A stretch of 64,000 bases of DNA from Perognathus longimembris pacificus (Eukaryota > Chordata > Mammalia > Rodentia > Heteromyidae): positions 9,483,297 through 9,547,296 of the forward strand of contig NC_063180.1 in NCBI RefSeq assembly GCF_023159225.1. Direction: 5' to 3'. Positions 1 to 12,750 of this stretch are shown in pieces (the first letter of the stretch is position 1; every line of letters begins with the position of its first letter). The position numbers and the translations under genes were made by a program. The notes beneath the pieces are model-generated. The model did no database searches, was not told where the DNA came from, and saw nothing but the letters and a program-made list of their open reading frames with translations.

Positions 1-41
1 TTAAAACCTTTGCTTATATATATAACCTTTACTTACAGAAA

Positions 42-90
<49 letters not shown>

Positions 91-97
91 CACACAA
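42..97. repeat. (CA)n microsatellite
   Basis: Uninterrupted CA dinucleotides apart from one CG step near the right end. No flanking element is recognised. Confidence 0.95.
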
Positions 98-1170
98 TCT
101 CTAAATTTGGGTCCATAATATACAGAATAAATTTTATGTACCTGTGTGTTTTTCTTGACAGTAATACATGAAATAATAGTTACCCTGAAAGATAGTGTTT
201 TAAACTGAGTGAAATAAGAAAGTAATTTTTAAAAGGAGAGATGATAAGCTACTTTGTTGTTACTTTGTTCAGTTCCTCACACTAAATGACTTGATGATAA
301 GGTAGCTAGTAGATATATGCCTATAATGCAATTAGGCAACACTGGACATGTGGACTACTGAATATCGGAAAACACAAATTATGGGACTGTAATTAGGAAA
401 GTTTCCTACTGGATCATTTGCATTACAATTTTGCAAAGCAATTAAACTTTTCTGTTCAGCTATCAGCATACTCAATAAGCTGAATGTATAGGTCAGGCTA
501 GGATTTTAAAGTGGATCAGTGAAGAATGAGGCAAACCTCATAAAGAGCATTAAGCCATTTGAAAGCTTGAAAAGGTCTTGTATGTACACAGGCCACCCTA
601 GAACTTACTATGTTGTTTGGGCTCAAGATCCTCCAGTTTCAGCCTATCAAGTGCTGAAATGTTAGACAAGTACATTTGTGCCTAGGTAAAATGGCTTTTT
701 AAAGCTAGAAAACAATGATGGGTTACACTAATTGAGATGAAATATTATTTCATTGTCAGATTATTAGGTGTTAGGAAGCAAGAATGAAAAGAAAAAAATT
801 ACTGGATAATATTTATTATATAAGATCAAAATCCTACCAATTGATGAAATTCTCTTTCTGTATCGGAGAAATATTCCTTTTACTGAATTATAAGGAATAT
901 TGTCAGTGAGAGAAAATGTGGAAAACATCTTTTACAGACACAGTAGTGACTGTTCTGTTGTTGCTTTTGTATACCAGGGTTGAGGCTGAAGAAGGCTAAT
1001 GTGAAACTTAGCCCACTTTCAAGATCTTGGGATTCTGAAAGTAAAAGAAGTGCTGATATCTTTTACTCATGATAGATAGGGGACCTTATCCCAATAATGG
1101 GCAAGGACTACTAGGATCTGGCTTAGGACTGTATTAAAAGTGGCCCCAGAGAAAATATAGATAATATAAT
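98..1170. other. Unassigned intergenic sequence
   Basis: AT-rich sequence with no long open frame, no recognised repeat and no splice-bounded coding segment. Confidence 0.5.
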
Positions 1171-1174
1171 AATT

Positions 1175-1502
1175 TTATATGTCAACTTGGGTAATGTATT
1201 GGGATGAAGTTATCATATAAAAATTGATCAGTTTTAAAGCATACTGTAAACTGACAGTGGCCCAGAGACAGGACTGAATAGAACAAAAAACCAACATTCA
1301 GTTAAACATAATTCTGCAGCATATTATTGTCAGTTTCCATGTGCATCATTGAGATTCTTGAATCTCTGGCCTGCCAGCCCATTGCAAATTTGGAACTCAT
1401 TAACCTCTGTGATCACAAAAACCAATTTTATTTTGTAAACAAACTCCTTTATATAGGCACAATCTATTGGTTCTATTTCTCTGGAGAATATATGTTGAAA
1501 CT
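1175..1502 (+). repeat. Ancient mammal-wide interspersed repeat (family not named)
   Basis: The order of short blocks (a GTCAACTTG start, GAATAGAACAAAAA, TTCTGCAGCA, CTGGCCTGCCAGCCC, then TATTGGTTCTATTTCTCTGG at the end) matches a diverged repeat I remember from many mammalian genomes. I cannot name the family reliably. The two short frames inside (1327-1530 plus, 1330-1518 minus) overlap on opposite strands and are not supported as genes. Confidence 0.45.
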
Positions 1503-2040
1503 GAAAGGTAATCAACAAATAATTACTTGAACTTTAGAATAAACAGTTATAAAAATCAAAAGAGAATCATAACCTATTGTCCATGTTTATAACCCTTGTC
1601 TACTAAACCTGTATCTATGACCCTAATTTCCTCTATTTCATTCAAAGAAGAATCTGTGGGCATTTACTTAAATAATTAGCTACTTGAGAAAGGAGAGTAG
1701 CCTAGATTTTAAGTGCTCTTGGGCAAAAGATTGTAGCTGATTGTAGCCAGCCTCAATATACTATCATAGCACCTGTGAAAGTAGAAACATGCAAAGGAGA
1801 ATTAATTGTTGGTACTGACACCCCAGCAATCTATCAGTGATTCACTAGCTCCATGGTTCTAATTTATGGTCATTCATTAGGTTGTGAGAGCATCATTGGA
1901 ATAGATATACCTCACATACCTCTGGTATGTTATTCTAAACTTGTAGACTATGAATCTGAAAGTTAGGAAGATTGAAGTTGAGGCCCCTGAAACTATTTCT
2001 TCCTCTCCACCTAAGATGGTAACTAAGAAAATGTACATTT
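1503..2040. other. Unassigned intergenic sequence
   Basis: No gene or repeat recognised. Confidence 0.5.
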
Positions 2041-2280
2041 TGCTGGATGCTGGTGGCTCATACTTATAATCCTAGCTACTTCAGGAGCCTGAGATCTGAG
2101 GATTGTGTTTCAAAGCCAGCCTGGGCACAAAAGTCACTGTGAGACACTCTTCTTCAATTAACCACTCAAAAACTGGAAGAGATGCTGTGGCTTAAAGCTA
2201 GCCTTGAGTAAGAGAGCTCAGGGACAGTGGCCAGGCACTGAGTTCAAACTGGAGGAAAGACCTAAAAAAAATAAATAAAA
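2041..2280 (+). repeat. Chimeric B1-tRNA SINE
   Basis: The left half is 7SL/B1-like (GGTGGCTCATACTTATAATC, then GAGATCTGAGGATTG and CAGCCTGGGC). The right half is tRNA-like (GCTGTGGCTTAAAGCTAGCC, then GAGTTCAAAC as a B-box-like block). It ends in an A-rich tail at 2263-2280. It is diverged, and no clear target-site duplication was seen. The same two-part design recurs at 10128, 12530, 22366, 24297, 53196 and 55925. Confidence 0.8.
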
Positions 2281-2960
2281 AGTATCATGTTTTAGGTGGG
2301 AGGTTTGAGCACTCAGCAGAGGTTGGAGCCACTCAAGGATGGAACGTATGCAGAGGTTATGGTCTCCAGCACTCTCACAGCAAATTTTCCAGATGGATAA
2401 TACTGGATGGTGCTAGGCTATTACAGACTTAAGTAAAAGCTTTTGTAGCCATTTAACAAGATTTTCTACTTCATTAGAATAGATTGGTGTTGTTTCTAGC
2501 ATTTAGTATATGACTATTGGTGTGTTGAATATGTCATATTCAAACTTTAAGATTAAAAAGAAGTACCAATTATTGTTGTTGTTTGTCTAAGGGTTAGGTG
2601 AAGATATTTCACATTTATGACACTCAACCTAGACACTATTATGATGAAACTTTGTTAATAGAAATGGATACAAGTGTAAGCCAGCAGAATCATATGGGAA
2701 GGAACGATGTGTTTAAGGGTGAAAAACAGAACCAGGAACACAAAGAGAACTGACTTAAGGTGGAAATTTTAAGAGGTTAGCAGTTTTGAATGATCAGAGT
2801 AAAATAAATAAATAGATAGCAGACAGGCAGATTATAGATAGCTGTAACTAAATACTGTGTGAAGGTATGTTCATATCTAAGATACAGCCATAAGACTCAG
2901 TTCTTGGTTCTACTCTCCAGTTTTTGAAGACAATATGTTAGAATAATTTCCACTTATTTT
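2281..2960. other. Unassigned intergenic sequence
   Basis: AT-rich; nothing recognised. Short TAGA/CAGG-like runs occur near 2808-2840. Confidence 0.5.
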
Positions 2961-4902
2961 TTTAAAAATTTTATTGTAAAGGTGATATACAGAGGGGTTG
3001 CAGTTACATGAGTCAGATAATGAGTATATTTCCTTTTGAACAGTGTCATCCCTTCCCTAATTTTCTCCCAGTTTTTCCCCTCCAAACTTCCCTTGTCCCC
3101 TCCCCAAACTGTATAGTTCATTTCCAACATATTGTCCAGTGGGTTTCACTGCTAAATTGGTTCACCCTTTGTTCTACCATTTCTGTGCTTCCCCTTCCCT
3201 TCCCCAAATCAGATAAACATATATAAGACAAAAGGTACAGAAATTAAAAAAAAAAGCAACAGAAGGGAAAAACCAAAGAAAAAAGGAAAGGAAAGAAAAA
3301 AGAACCTCCAATAGTTTAATATAAAAACTCTTACTTCCACTTCTTGAAGTTTATTTTTATAAGCATCATTTTGTATGATCATATGCACATAGCTATGGAG
3401 CCCTTAACATCCTCTTCGAATAATACCTTTTTTTGTTTTCATTGTATTAATGTTTAGACTTCTGTTTAATTAACCATATTCAAGGGTAATTATTTTTCTT
3501 TTACTGTCCATTGGGTTTACTTGTAGGTTTATAGGTACAGTCTAGATATTACAAATGAAGAAAACCACGCAGCCTATGTTTGGATATGGTGGATTTATTG
3601 CAGACTGGTTTGTGTCAATTGGATAGGTGCCCAGGAGTAGGGTTGCTGGGTCATAGAGAAGCTCTATGTTTAACCTTCTGAGGGGTCTCCTTATTGCTTT
3701 TCAGACTGGCAGAACAAGCTAATATTCTCAGCAATAGTGTAGTAGCATTCTTTTTTGGCCACATCCCTGCCACCATCTGTTACTCACTTTTCTTCATAAT
3801 GGCCACATTAATTGGGGTGAGGTGGAATCTCAATGTTGTTTTGATTTGCATTTCTTTTATGGCCAGAGATGCCAAACATGTCTTCCTCTGTCTATTGACC
3901 ATTCTTATTTCTTCTTCAGAGAAGTCATTCTTCAAGTTTTTAGCCCATTTGTTAAATGAGTTATTTCTTTGAGGGTTTTTTAATATAGGTTTAATTTTCT
4001 GAGCTCTGAGTATAGTTTAGATATTTAAAATGGCAAATGCATAGCTAGTAAAAAATATTCTATTCTGTTGGGTTTCTATTTATCTTACTAGCTATATGCT
4101 TTGCAATGCAGACACTCAATTCCATTTATATAGTCTTTGTATTGTTGTGGTTCTAGACCTTTACTTAGGAAGTTTTGACCTGTTCCAAAGATCCTTAGTG
4201 TTTTCCTATTCCTTCCTGTATTATTTTCAGGGTATCTGGTCTTTCATTGACATCTTTGATACATTTGGAGCTGATCCTGGTATAGGGTGATACATAAGAA
4301 GCTAACTTCAGTTTTCTTCACATGTATAGCCAATTTTTCCATCACCATTTGTTGTAGAGTCTTTCTCCCACCTGATGTTTTGGGCTCCCTTATCAAATAT
4401 AACATGACTATAGATCCGTGGACTCATTTCTATGTCTTTCATTCTATTCCATTGGTCCCCACGCCAATTCTTGTGCTAGTACAAAGCTGCTTTCATTACT
4501 ATGGCTTTGTAATAGAATTTGAAACTTGGTATTGGTATTTCTCCAGCACTGTTCTTCCTTCTAATGACTGTTTTGCTATTTGGAGTTTTCTATGATTCCA
4601 TATGAATTTTTGGATTGCTTCTTCTATATCACTTAAGAATGATGCTTAGATTTTGATGGGTATTACATTGTACTTGTAAAGAGCTTTGGCCAGTATGGGA
4701 GGTATTTCCACTAACATAAGTCTGCTTTAATTTCCTTTTTCAGGTTTTTAAAGTTTTCATCATAGAGGTCTTCACATTTTTAGGTAAGTTTACTAGGTAA
4801 TTTTTTTTTCTTAAGGCTATTACAAACGGAGTTACTTTCCTGATTTTGGCTTCACTCTTCTTATTGTTGTCAAACTGAATAGCTACAGATTTTTGTGAGC
4901 TA

Positions 4903-5110
4903 TTTTTTTTTCCCAGTCCTAGGGCTTGAACTCAGGGCCTGAGCACTGTCGGTGGCTTCTTTTTGCTCAAGGCTAGCACTCTGCCACTTGAGCCATTGTG
5001 CCACTTCTGGCTATATATATATATATAGTGCTGAGGAATTGAACCCAATTGAACCCAAGGATTCATGTATGTGAGGTAAGCACTGTACCACTAGGCCATA
5101 TTCCCAGCCC
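4903..5110 (-). repeat. IDL-Geo-like dimeric SINE inserted in old L1
   Basis: The poly-T start on the plus strand is the complement of the A-tail. It is followed by the complement of the right monomer (CTTGAACTCAGGGCCTGAGC) and of the left monomer, ending CCATATTCCCAGCCC. A short TA run (5013-5027) lies in the linker. The flanks GAGCTAT and GAGTTAA may be a degraded target-site duplication. It interrupts L1 ORF2 homology, so it is younger than that L1. Confidence 0.85.
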
Positions 5111-6207
5111 ATGAGTTAATATCATGATGCTACTTTGCCAAAGATTTGGATCAGAATAAATAACTTGATAGAGGAATCTATGGTGTTCTTTAAGTACAGA
5201 ATGCTGTCGTCTGCAAAGAGGAAGAATTTTTCTTATTTCCCTATATGAATCCCCTTTATGTTTGTCTATTACTCTACTGCTATAGCTAAGAATTCCAATA
5301 TTATGTTAAAGAGGAATAGAGGGAGTGGTCAACTTTGTCTCTTTCCTGATTTTAAAGGAAATGGTTTTAACTTTCTGCCATTAAGCATAATACTGGCTTT
5401 GGGTCTGTCATATACAACCTTTATTATATTGACCAATGTTTCATGGATTGTGAGCTTTTCCACAGCTTTTATCATAATGGAATGTTGGATCTTGTCAAAT
5501 GTTTTTCCTGCATCTATTAAGATAATCACATGCTTCTGTACCTTGCTCCTATTGAAGTCTTGAAGTACATTAATTGACTTGCTTATATTAAATCAACTTT
5601 GCATCCCTAGAATTAATCTTGTTTGATCATAGTGTATGATTTTTTTGGTTAGTTGTTGAATTTGGTTGGCCAGAATTTTATTGAAAAGTTTTTCATGGAT
5701 GTTCATCAAAGAGATGGGTCTATAGATCTCTTTCTAGAATGAGTCTCCTTCTGGTTGGGGGTGGGAGGTTTTGCTGGATTCATAGAAGGAATTCAATTTC
5801 ATTGAATAGTTTGAAGAGTATTGGAATTAGTTCGTTATGGGCTTTATAGAAATTGGCATTGAATCCATCTGTTTTTGTACTTTTATGGGTTGGAGGTCTT
5901 TTATTGCCAATTCTATTGGCAATTCTATTGGGTCTATTTGGTTGGTTTAAATCTTCCTGGTTTATTTTGGCCGTATTACTATTTTGTAAGAATTATTCCA
6001 TTTCTTCCAGATTCTTCAATTTGTTAGCATAAGGTTTGCAAAGTATTACCTTATAACATTATGGATCTTGATTGTTTCTGTAGTGATGTTCCCATTCTAA
6101 TCGCTAATTTTATTTCTTTGGGTGTTTTTTTTTTTTTGTTTTTTGGTCAAATTTGCTAAGAGTCTGTCAATTTTGTTAATGTTTTCAGAAAAACAACTCT
6201 TTCTTTT

Positions 6208-7053
6208 TTTAAATTTTATTTCCATATATATATTTTCTTTTTCTTTTCCATGTAAACTTGAGTTTTATTTGAAGGGGGAATTTTACACTCAGCCTCATCT
6301 ATGGTTTAGATAATTTTCAAAATATTTTAGGCCAAAATAAACCTCTATAAATAGAAGCATTTCAATGGAATCCAAGGTAGCAGTTTAGAATGGTCAACAG
6401 GAAATGTAATCATTCTGATCTTTCCAAATTGGGCAGCATGTACAGAAATTCTCCACAATAGTAATAGATCAAATGGAATGATCAAGAGGAATTAAAAATG
6501 TGCAGTGTTAAATTAAGTTTTCCATGAAATCTCAATGACTTAAATGTTTAGATAGGAAAATTTCAAATCTCTGCAATGAATATACAGATGTATGTGTTGC
6601 AATGCATCCACTAAATGGGAGGGCATCCTAGGCAGGGGCAAGAACATGAGCCAAGTGAAGCAGGTAGAGAAGCATAAGGCAGCTTGTGAAAGAATGTAGG
6701 GGAATTCTGGAGTTCCAGGAGATAAATCTGGAATTGGAGTTAAGTTCTAGATTGTAAAATTTTTGAGTGACAGGCTAAATGTTCAGACTCTTTCAATAGT
6801 CAGTTACCAGCCAATAAAGATTCCCTAGGAGGGAAATGACTATGTAAGTGTAGTAGTTTAGAAACATTAGTATGACTTGACTTGAATACTTTTTTGGGGG
6901 CAGGGTAAGTACTAAGAGTAGGTAATCCATTAAGAAGCACCTGGGGAGGCGAAGAGAGAGTTGAAATAAGAATGAAGAAAATGGAGTATGCCAAAGGAAA
7001 AATAAGGGGAAGATATATTTGGAAAGAATGAAGTAGAGTACATTATCATCAAT
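6208..7053 (-). mobile_element. Unidentified 846-bp insert in old L1 (probable retrocopy)
   Basis: L1 homology stops at 6207 and resumes at 7054, and TCTTTCTTTT occurs at both edges (6198-6207 and 7054-7063), consistent with a target-site duplication. On the minus strand the duplication reads AAAAGAAAGA, typical of L1-endonuclease sites. The insert ends on that strand in AT-rich sequence with AATAAA-type signals (complement near 6217 and 6266), as in a reverse-transcribed mRNA 3' end. I recognise no protein or repeat family in it. The 64-codon minus frame at 6800-6994 resembles nothing I know. Confidence 0.6.
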
Positions 7054-8320
7054 TCTTTCTTTTGTTGATTCTTTCCATGGGTTGTTTTGTCTCTCATATT
7101 TCTAATTTAATTTTGATTATTTGTTCCTATTTACTGGTTTGGGGTTTGGCTTGTTTTTCCTTTACAAGAAGCTTAAGTTGCATCATTAAACTGTTAATTT
7201 GTGATTTCTCCAATTTGTTGATTTAGGCACTCAGAGCTATAAATTTTCCTCTGAGTTTTACCTTTACTGTGTTCCAGGGGCCTGGTATATTTTCTGTCCA
7301 TTTTTGTTAATATCATAAGGGTTTGAGTTTCCAGTCTGATCTCAGAATGAGTAAATGACCCACTGGTGATTCAAAAATGAGTTATTAATTTTCCTTGCGT
7401 TAGAGAACTTTCTATGGTGGCTTTGTGGTTGAGTTCTAATTTTATTTTGTTGTGGTCTGACAGAATGCAGGGAATAATTTCAGTATTTCTGAATTTGAAG
7501 AGATTTACTTTGTGGCCTAACATATTTTGAAGAATAGTCAATGTTCTGCTGAGAAAAATATACTCTAATGCCACTGTGTGAAATATTCTGTATCTACAAA
7601 ATCACTTAAGTCTTGTTGGTGAATATAATTATTTATTTTTGATATTTCTGTGTTGAGTTTTTACTGGGTTGATCTATCCAGAAGTGACAGTGATGTCTCA
7701 ATGTCACCAACAATTAATGTGATTGAATCTATGTATGTTTTTAGGGTAAGTAGTATTTGCTTGATGAAGTTGGGTGCTCCTGCATTTGATGTATAGATAT
7801 TTAGAGGTCTTATATCCTCTTGTATGAAGGTTCCTTTTATTAATATGCAATGTCCTTCTTTATCTCTTCTCATTAATTTCAATTTGAAGTCTGTTTTATC
7901 TGATATTAGTATTGCAACTCTGGTCTGGTCTGAGAGTGGTTTGCTTGATAGAATTATTTCAGCCTTTTATTCTCAGAATATGTTTAGTTTTGTGGTCAAT
8001 ATGTGTCTCTTGAAAACAGCAGACAGATGATCTTACTTTTTGATCCAACTATTTAATTTATAGCTTTTAATTGAAGAGTTAAGTCCATTAATATTGAGAG
8101 TTATCACTGAGAAGTGCTTTGTAGTTCCTGCCGTGGTATCTGCCTTTTCATGGGCTGTGCCTTGTCATTTCTTACTATATTTATCTGGCCCTATGGTAAG
8201 GGGCTCTTTCTTTGCCAATATCCTGTTCTTGGTGGTATTTTCTGTAATGCTAGTTTGGTGGAGATAAACTGTTTTCATTTTTCATTTGAGAATCTGGAAT
8301 GAGTGGTAGAGGAAAGAGAT

Positions 8321-9107
8321 AATGAAATTACAGCTTCAGAAAAAATAAAGATATGAAATTGTTTCTTCTTTTACAAAGACCAGTGACTGAAAATATCAGG
8401 GCCAGTACTTTTTCAGAATCATCAAAATCTCAGGGAAGTGAGGCTTTTCTTCCAAGGAATGTGCTGGTACAGGCTGAGGTAACCACCCAGTCCTGCGCAT
8501 GGAACAGTCAGGTCCCTGAGGAAGGACTGTGCTAGACAAGCATTAAATGACTCTAAATGTGCCAAGTTGGGGCCTGCCATGTGCTGGACATCCTCACACA
8601 GTATCTGCAAAACTGACAGGGTCACCACGAATGACATCACTCCCATTATCTGTCCTAACACTTCTAACTAACAAGTCAGGAAACTGAGTCTTAGAGGCAA
8701 AGCCACACATAGGGCCACAGTGTTCATGCAGCATAATCTGGATGTTCACTAGCTTCATTGACAAGGCAGAGTGAATTTAACGTGGGACACAAGTGGCTAT
8801 GCCTGTAATGTGTGGGTAGTTTATTTCACTTAGTTTCTTCATCTTTAGATAGTTTATCACACATCAACTCAATAAGTAACAGTTTTCTTTGAAGCCCACT
8901 TTATGTGCTTCTGCCATACTTTATAATAATATCTTTCTCAAGAGCTTCCCCCTCAAATGAAGCAAAGGATTTAGTGGGTAAATATCTTGGGATGCCCCAT
9001 TCTTTGATTGGTATAAGTTTGATGATTTGTTTCTTCTGGCTCAGAATTTCTCTAAGAGTTGAGTTCTTGAAGTGCAGGGTACCCACTAGCTTGTTAATGC
9101 ATCCTTT
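8321..9107. other. Mostly unassigned; possible MIR at about 8555-8720
   Basis: The block near 8630-8710 (CCATTATC, then TCAGGAAACTGAGTCTTAGA and GCAAAGCCACAC) resembles the MIR core and 3' part on the plus strand. The overlapping opposite-strand frames at 8353-8535 and 8422-8661 are not supported as genes. Confidence 0.4.
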
Positions 9108-9123
9108 CCTGATTAGTATCTTT

Positions 9124-9334
9124 TTTTTTTTTTTTTTTTTTTGCCAGTCCTGGGCCTTGGACTCAGGGCCTGAGCACTGTCCCTGGCTTCTTTTTGCTCA
9201 AGGCTAGCACACTGCCACTTAAGTCACAGCGCCACTTCTGGCCATTTTCTGTATATGTGGTGCTGGGGAATCGAACACTGGGCTTCAAGTATAGGAGGCA
9301 AGCGCTCTTGCCACTAGGCCATATCCCCAGCCCC
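9124..9334 (-). repeat. IDL-Geo-like dimeric SINE with target-site duplication
   Basis: A long poly-T (complement of the A-tail) begins the element on the plus strand, and it ends at CCATATCCCCAGCCC. The flanks CCTGATTAGTATCTTT (9108-9123) and CCTGACTAGTATCTTT (9335-9350) match at 15 of 16 positions, so this is a clean and fairly recent L1-mobilised insertion. Both tRNA-like monomers are complete. Confidence 0.93.
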
Positions 9335-9350
9335 CCTGACTAGTATCTTT

Positions 9351-9734
9351 ACTTTCAGACATTCCTATCCTGGAATTGTCTTCAAGTTCTATATAACTCA
9401 CTTGTTTTTGAATTTCACAAACTCATTAAGAAGAAACCTGTTTCATGCTCACGCTTTTAGACACCTGGATTCCTATTCCTTTTACTTGAATTGTGGTAAA
9501 AGAAATATTGAGGAAATCAAGGAAGGGAAACATTGCTTCATTCTATTCCTGTTGATCCCCTCTCATCTCTTAGGCTTGCCTTCTGTAAGCTTACATGCTC
9601 TCCTTTTTAGCTCATATCTTAATCTCCCTTGGACAGGACTGGAGACCTTGGAAAACCCTTTATACATTATTCTTTGTTCGTGATCTCTTTCTTCAGGAAG
9701 CTAGAGACAAAGTGTTCATCTTAGAAATACACCC
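9351..9734. other. Unassigned intergenic sequence
   Basis: No recognised repeat. The frames at 9402-9683 and 9595-9909 overlap each other and look random. Confidence 0.5.
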
Positions 9735-9990
9735 TGTATTTTTTTTCAATTTTATAATGTATTTATTCATTTTAATAATTGTACAAAGGAATTTCCATTC
9801 AACTAAGTATTATAGAAATACAAGGAATCTTGATCAGTGTCAGAACTTTCATCATTCACCCCTGTCCCTGCTAACCCCACTCCTTTTCTCATTTTTCTTA
9901 ATTTTGTAGAATATACATTGAATTTTATGTCTATATTTCCACCCTTTCTCTCTTCATTTATCTGACTTTGGTTCTTGATCTCACCCCTCT
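9735..9990 (-). repeat. L1 3' UTR fragment (minus)
   Basis: The TTTATAATGTATTTATT start, then a CCATTCAAC block and a pyrimidine-rich CACCCCTGTCCCTGCTAACC stretch, match the order at 19475-19700 and, more loosely, the 3' end of the L1 at 25125. It is the complement of an L1 3' end with its purine-rich tract. Confidence 0.6.
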
Positions 9991-10127
9991 ACTTTCAAGA
10001 ACCAGATACCTGGTATTTATTTTTATTGAACTACATTTCTTATTGCTACTATTACTTTCCTTATTTCATTGCTAATATCTGTCCCTTATGAGTAGATGCA
10101 TTCTCTAGGTGTACAATATATTTTCAA

Positions 10128-10370
10128 GTCAGGCATTGTTGGCTCTTACCTGTAATCCTAGCAAATCAGGAAGCTGAGATCTGAGGATCACTTTGGAAGC
10201 CTGTTTGTGAGAAAAACTTATAAAATTCTTATTTCCAATTAGCCAGTATGAAGCCAGAATTGGAGAATGGTTCAAGTGGTAGAGTACTAGACTCAAATAA
10301 AAAATCCAAGAGAACATATGCTGCTATGAGTTCAAACCCTATTACTGGCATCAAAATAAACAACATAACA
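10128..10370 (+). repeat. Chimeric B1-tRNA SINE
   Basis: B1-like start (GGCTCTTACCTGTAATCC, then GAGATCTGAGGATCAC), followed by a tRNA-like part (GGTTCAAGTGGTAGAGTACT, then GAGTTCAAACCC). Short frames on both strands here are shadows of the SINE. Confidence 0.8.
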
Positions 10371-12390
10371 AACAGAGTCTCCCATTCTATCGATCTCTGC
10401 AAATCCAAAGGTCTCAACCACAGAACTTTCTTTTTTCCTACTCTCTTAAAGAGGAAGCAAGAAGATCTTCCTTTTGTTGGCTTTTGAATTCAAGTTAAGT
10501 ATATTTCAGCTCAGTAACAACTGTCCTTACTTTCTACCAATTTTTTCTTTATCCTCTCATCTTTTTGTCTGAACCCCATCTCTCTTGAAGACATTTTAAG
10601 CAGTGAAAAGTGTAGGTGCCTGAATCCTCTTCCTGGAGTAACTGGCTGAAGAATATCAAGCACATCCTTGAGGATGGTGTTTGAAGTCAATGCTCCCAGA
10701 ATATTTGAGTGTTGTCATGGTCCAGGAAGAAAGTGGATAAGCAGAATCAGTGAGAATGCTTTCTTCCTTGTGACCCCAGCGAGTACAGCTGGCTAGTGCA
10801 CTAGTCTCTGTTATGTCCAAGCAACCAATACATCAAAGTCTTCTGTAACTGGAAAGGTCCCAATTTACTCTTGATTGATGTTTCATTAATATTTCTGAAA
10901 GATGGTTTTGCGGACAATTCAAAGGCATAAATATGGGTTGGAGGCATATGTGTGAATGTCAATGCTCACATTTTAAGGTGCCATCCTGCTTAAATGACAT
11001 TGAGAGTGAAGTAGCAGAGTCTCTTCTTGCTGTGATCAGATGAACTCATTTTCTTGTCAAGTACAACAGAGATTCTTAGAGGAAAGCAGTTTGTAGGCTA
11101 AAGAAAATTAAACTATGAATAGTTCATTTCTGTGTTCTGTAAGCTTGCTTGTCATTGTTTAGGAAGGCTGAAGGCAGTGATATACTGCGCCAATACTTGT
11201 TATTGAGGATTTTGATTTTTATAATAATTTTAAATTTGAGAGTTTATTTAATAAGATCTTAAATCAAATATGAACATAATCAGGGTCATCTACATAATTA
11301 CAATATGAGTCAGTGCTGGTATATTTGATGCCTATTTTGAGATGCAATCAAGGCAGAATAACTGCCAATTCAAATTGTGACGTTGCCATTTCACCATAAA
11401 CCAACTAAACAATATTAACAAAACCAGATATAAATTTTGGCAGGGAAATGAATTTTACTCTCAGTAAAAAGTCTATCACTGTGCAAAGGTTACACAGTAG
11501 TTTCTGAAACAAATGTTGAACAATCCAGTAATTGCATTATGTTTACTGTGTCCTATATTCTACAAAAACTGAAAAAGCAAATCTCATAACAAGAATTTCA
11601 GAACTACTTTCACATTAAGAATAACAACATATTATCATCAGACATAACCATGTACAATAATGAGTAATATCATTAAAAATATATTCTGTACTATAAAGGC
11701 AGAAGATTTAAATTTCATAAGTCTGGTGATGAGTATATTAAATAAATATTATTAACACTGAATTTTACTTGTAGTTTTGATCTTTTAATTATTTCAGTTT
11801 TGTAAAATCCAGAAACATGAAATGTTAATGTTGTTTGATAATAGTAGGGTTTAAAAAAATATCCAGCAAAATACAGAGCTACAATCTTCCCCACAGCTTC
11901 TAATTGCAGACATGTGGATTAAATTTCAGGTACTAGAACATTTATAATATTTGTTATTTTGTGCTAATGTAACTTATTGTCATCATAATTTTTTCTGTGC
12001 TTTATTTTATTCACATTCCAAGTTCTTTCCTAAAAAGTCACAGGGAATGTTTTAAAAGGCCTATGACAGAACAAATTTCCCTATTTTTTACCCACATCTA
12101 CTGGGATTGACATGTTCTCAGGACATCAGCATGGGCATATAATTATTTTTCTTTTTAAAATATGATATTGAACAGGCATATATATTGAGACAGAAATTTC
12201 ACTTCTCTTAGCTTCAGCATTTCAAATATATAATGGTTGTAGTAGAAATTATCATGAAGTTTGCTAAGAAGATTAATAATTCAAATATGTACTGTCACTG
12301 ACTCATAGTGGCACACAGTATATTTCATCCTTGCTTTTCTCTACAATGTTGAACACCAGCCATAATTCACATAGCAAATTCACAGTTGCT
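10371..12390. other. Unassigned AT-rich intergenic sequence
   Basis: About 2 kb with no recognised repeat, open frame or RNA gene. It is strongly AT-rich from about 11210 to 12000. Confidence 0.5.
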
Positions 12391-12394
12391 ACAT

Positions 12395-12454
12395 TGCTTC
12401 CTTCTTTTCTTTCTTTCTTTCTCTTTCTTTCTTTCTTTCTTTCTTTCTTCCTTC

Positions 12455-12509
<55 letters not shown>

Positions 12510-12529
12510 TTCTTTTCTTTCTTTTTTTT
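12395..12529. repeat. (TTTC)n microsatellite at a SINE tail
   Basis: A long TTTC tract with CTTCC interruptions lies directly on the A-tail side of the minus-strand SINE at 12530-12750, as expected if an A-rich tail expanded into an (AAAG)n repeat. Confidence 0.9.
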
Positions 12530-12750
12530 ATTTTTTGATGTCAGTCCTGGGGCTTGAACTCAGGCCTGGGCACAGTCTCTTGAGCTTTTTTTCCTCAAGG
12601 CTACTGCTCTACTATATGAACCACAGCTCTACTTCTGGATTTTTGTGGAGATAACAGTTTCACAACCTTCATGCCCAGGGTGGTTTTGAACCTGGATTCT
12701 TAGATCTCAGCCTCCTGAATTGCTAGGATTATAGGTATCAGGCATCAGTT
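12530..12750 (-). repeat. Chimeric B1-tRNA SINE
   Basis: On the plus strand the complement of the tRNA-like part comes first (CTTGAACTCAGG, GAACCACAGCTCTACTTCTG). The complement of the B1 part follows (TTTTGAACCTGGATTCTTAG, then CTCAGCCTCCTGAATTGC). Confidence 0.85.

Larger units (their letters stand above)
2961..8320 (-). mobile_element. Old L1 (LINE-1), minus strand, 5'-truncated
   Basis: The plus strand reads the complement of an L1: 3' UTR at about 2961-3560, then ORF2 from its C-terminus (about 3560) back to the endonuclease and the end of ORF1 (about 8320). Short pieces translate to known L1 ORF2 strings, for example a broken RT block at 5329-5529 and an endonuclease block at 7661-7882 (TSNAGAPNFIKQ). 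It aligns by eye along its length with the younger L1 at 25125-32460 but has many stops and indels. Two later insertions split it: a SINE (4903-5110) and an unidentified 846-bp insert (6208-7053). The 5' UTR and most of ORF1 are missing. Confidence 0.9.

Noticed and set aside
12331..12654. 107-codon plus frame
   Set aside because: It spans a microsatellite and the complement of a SINE.
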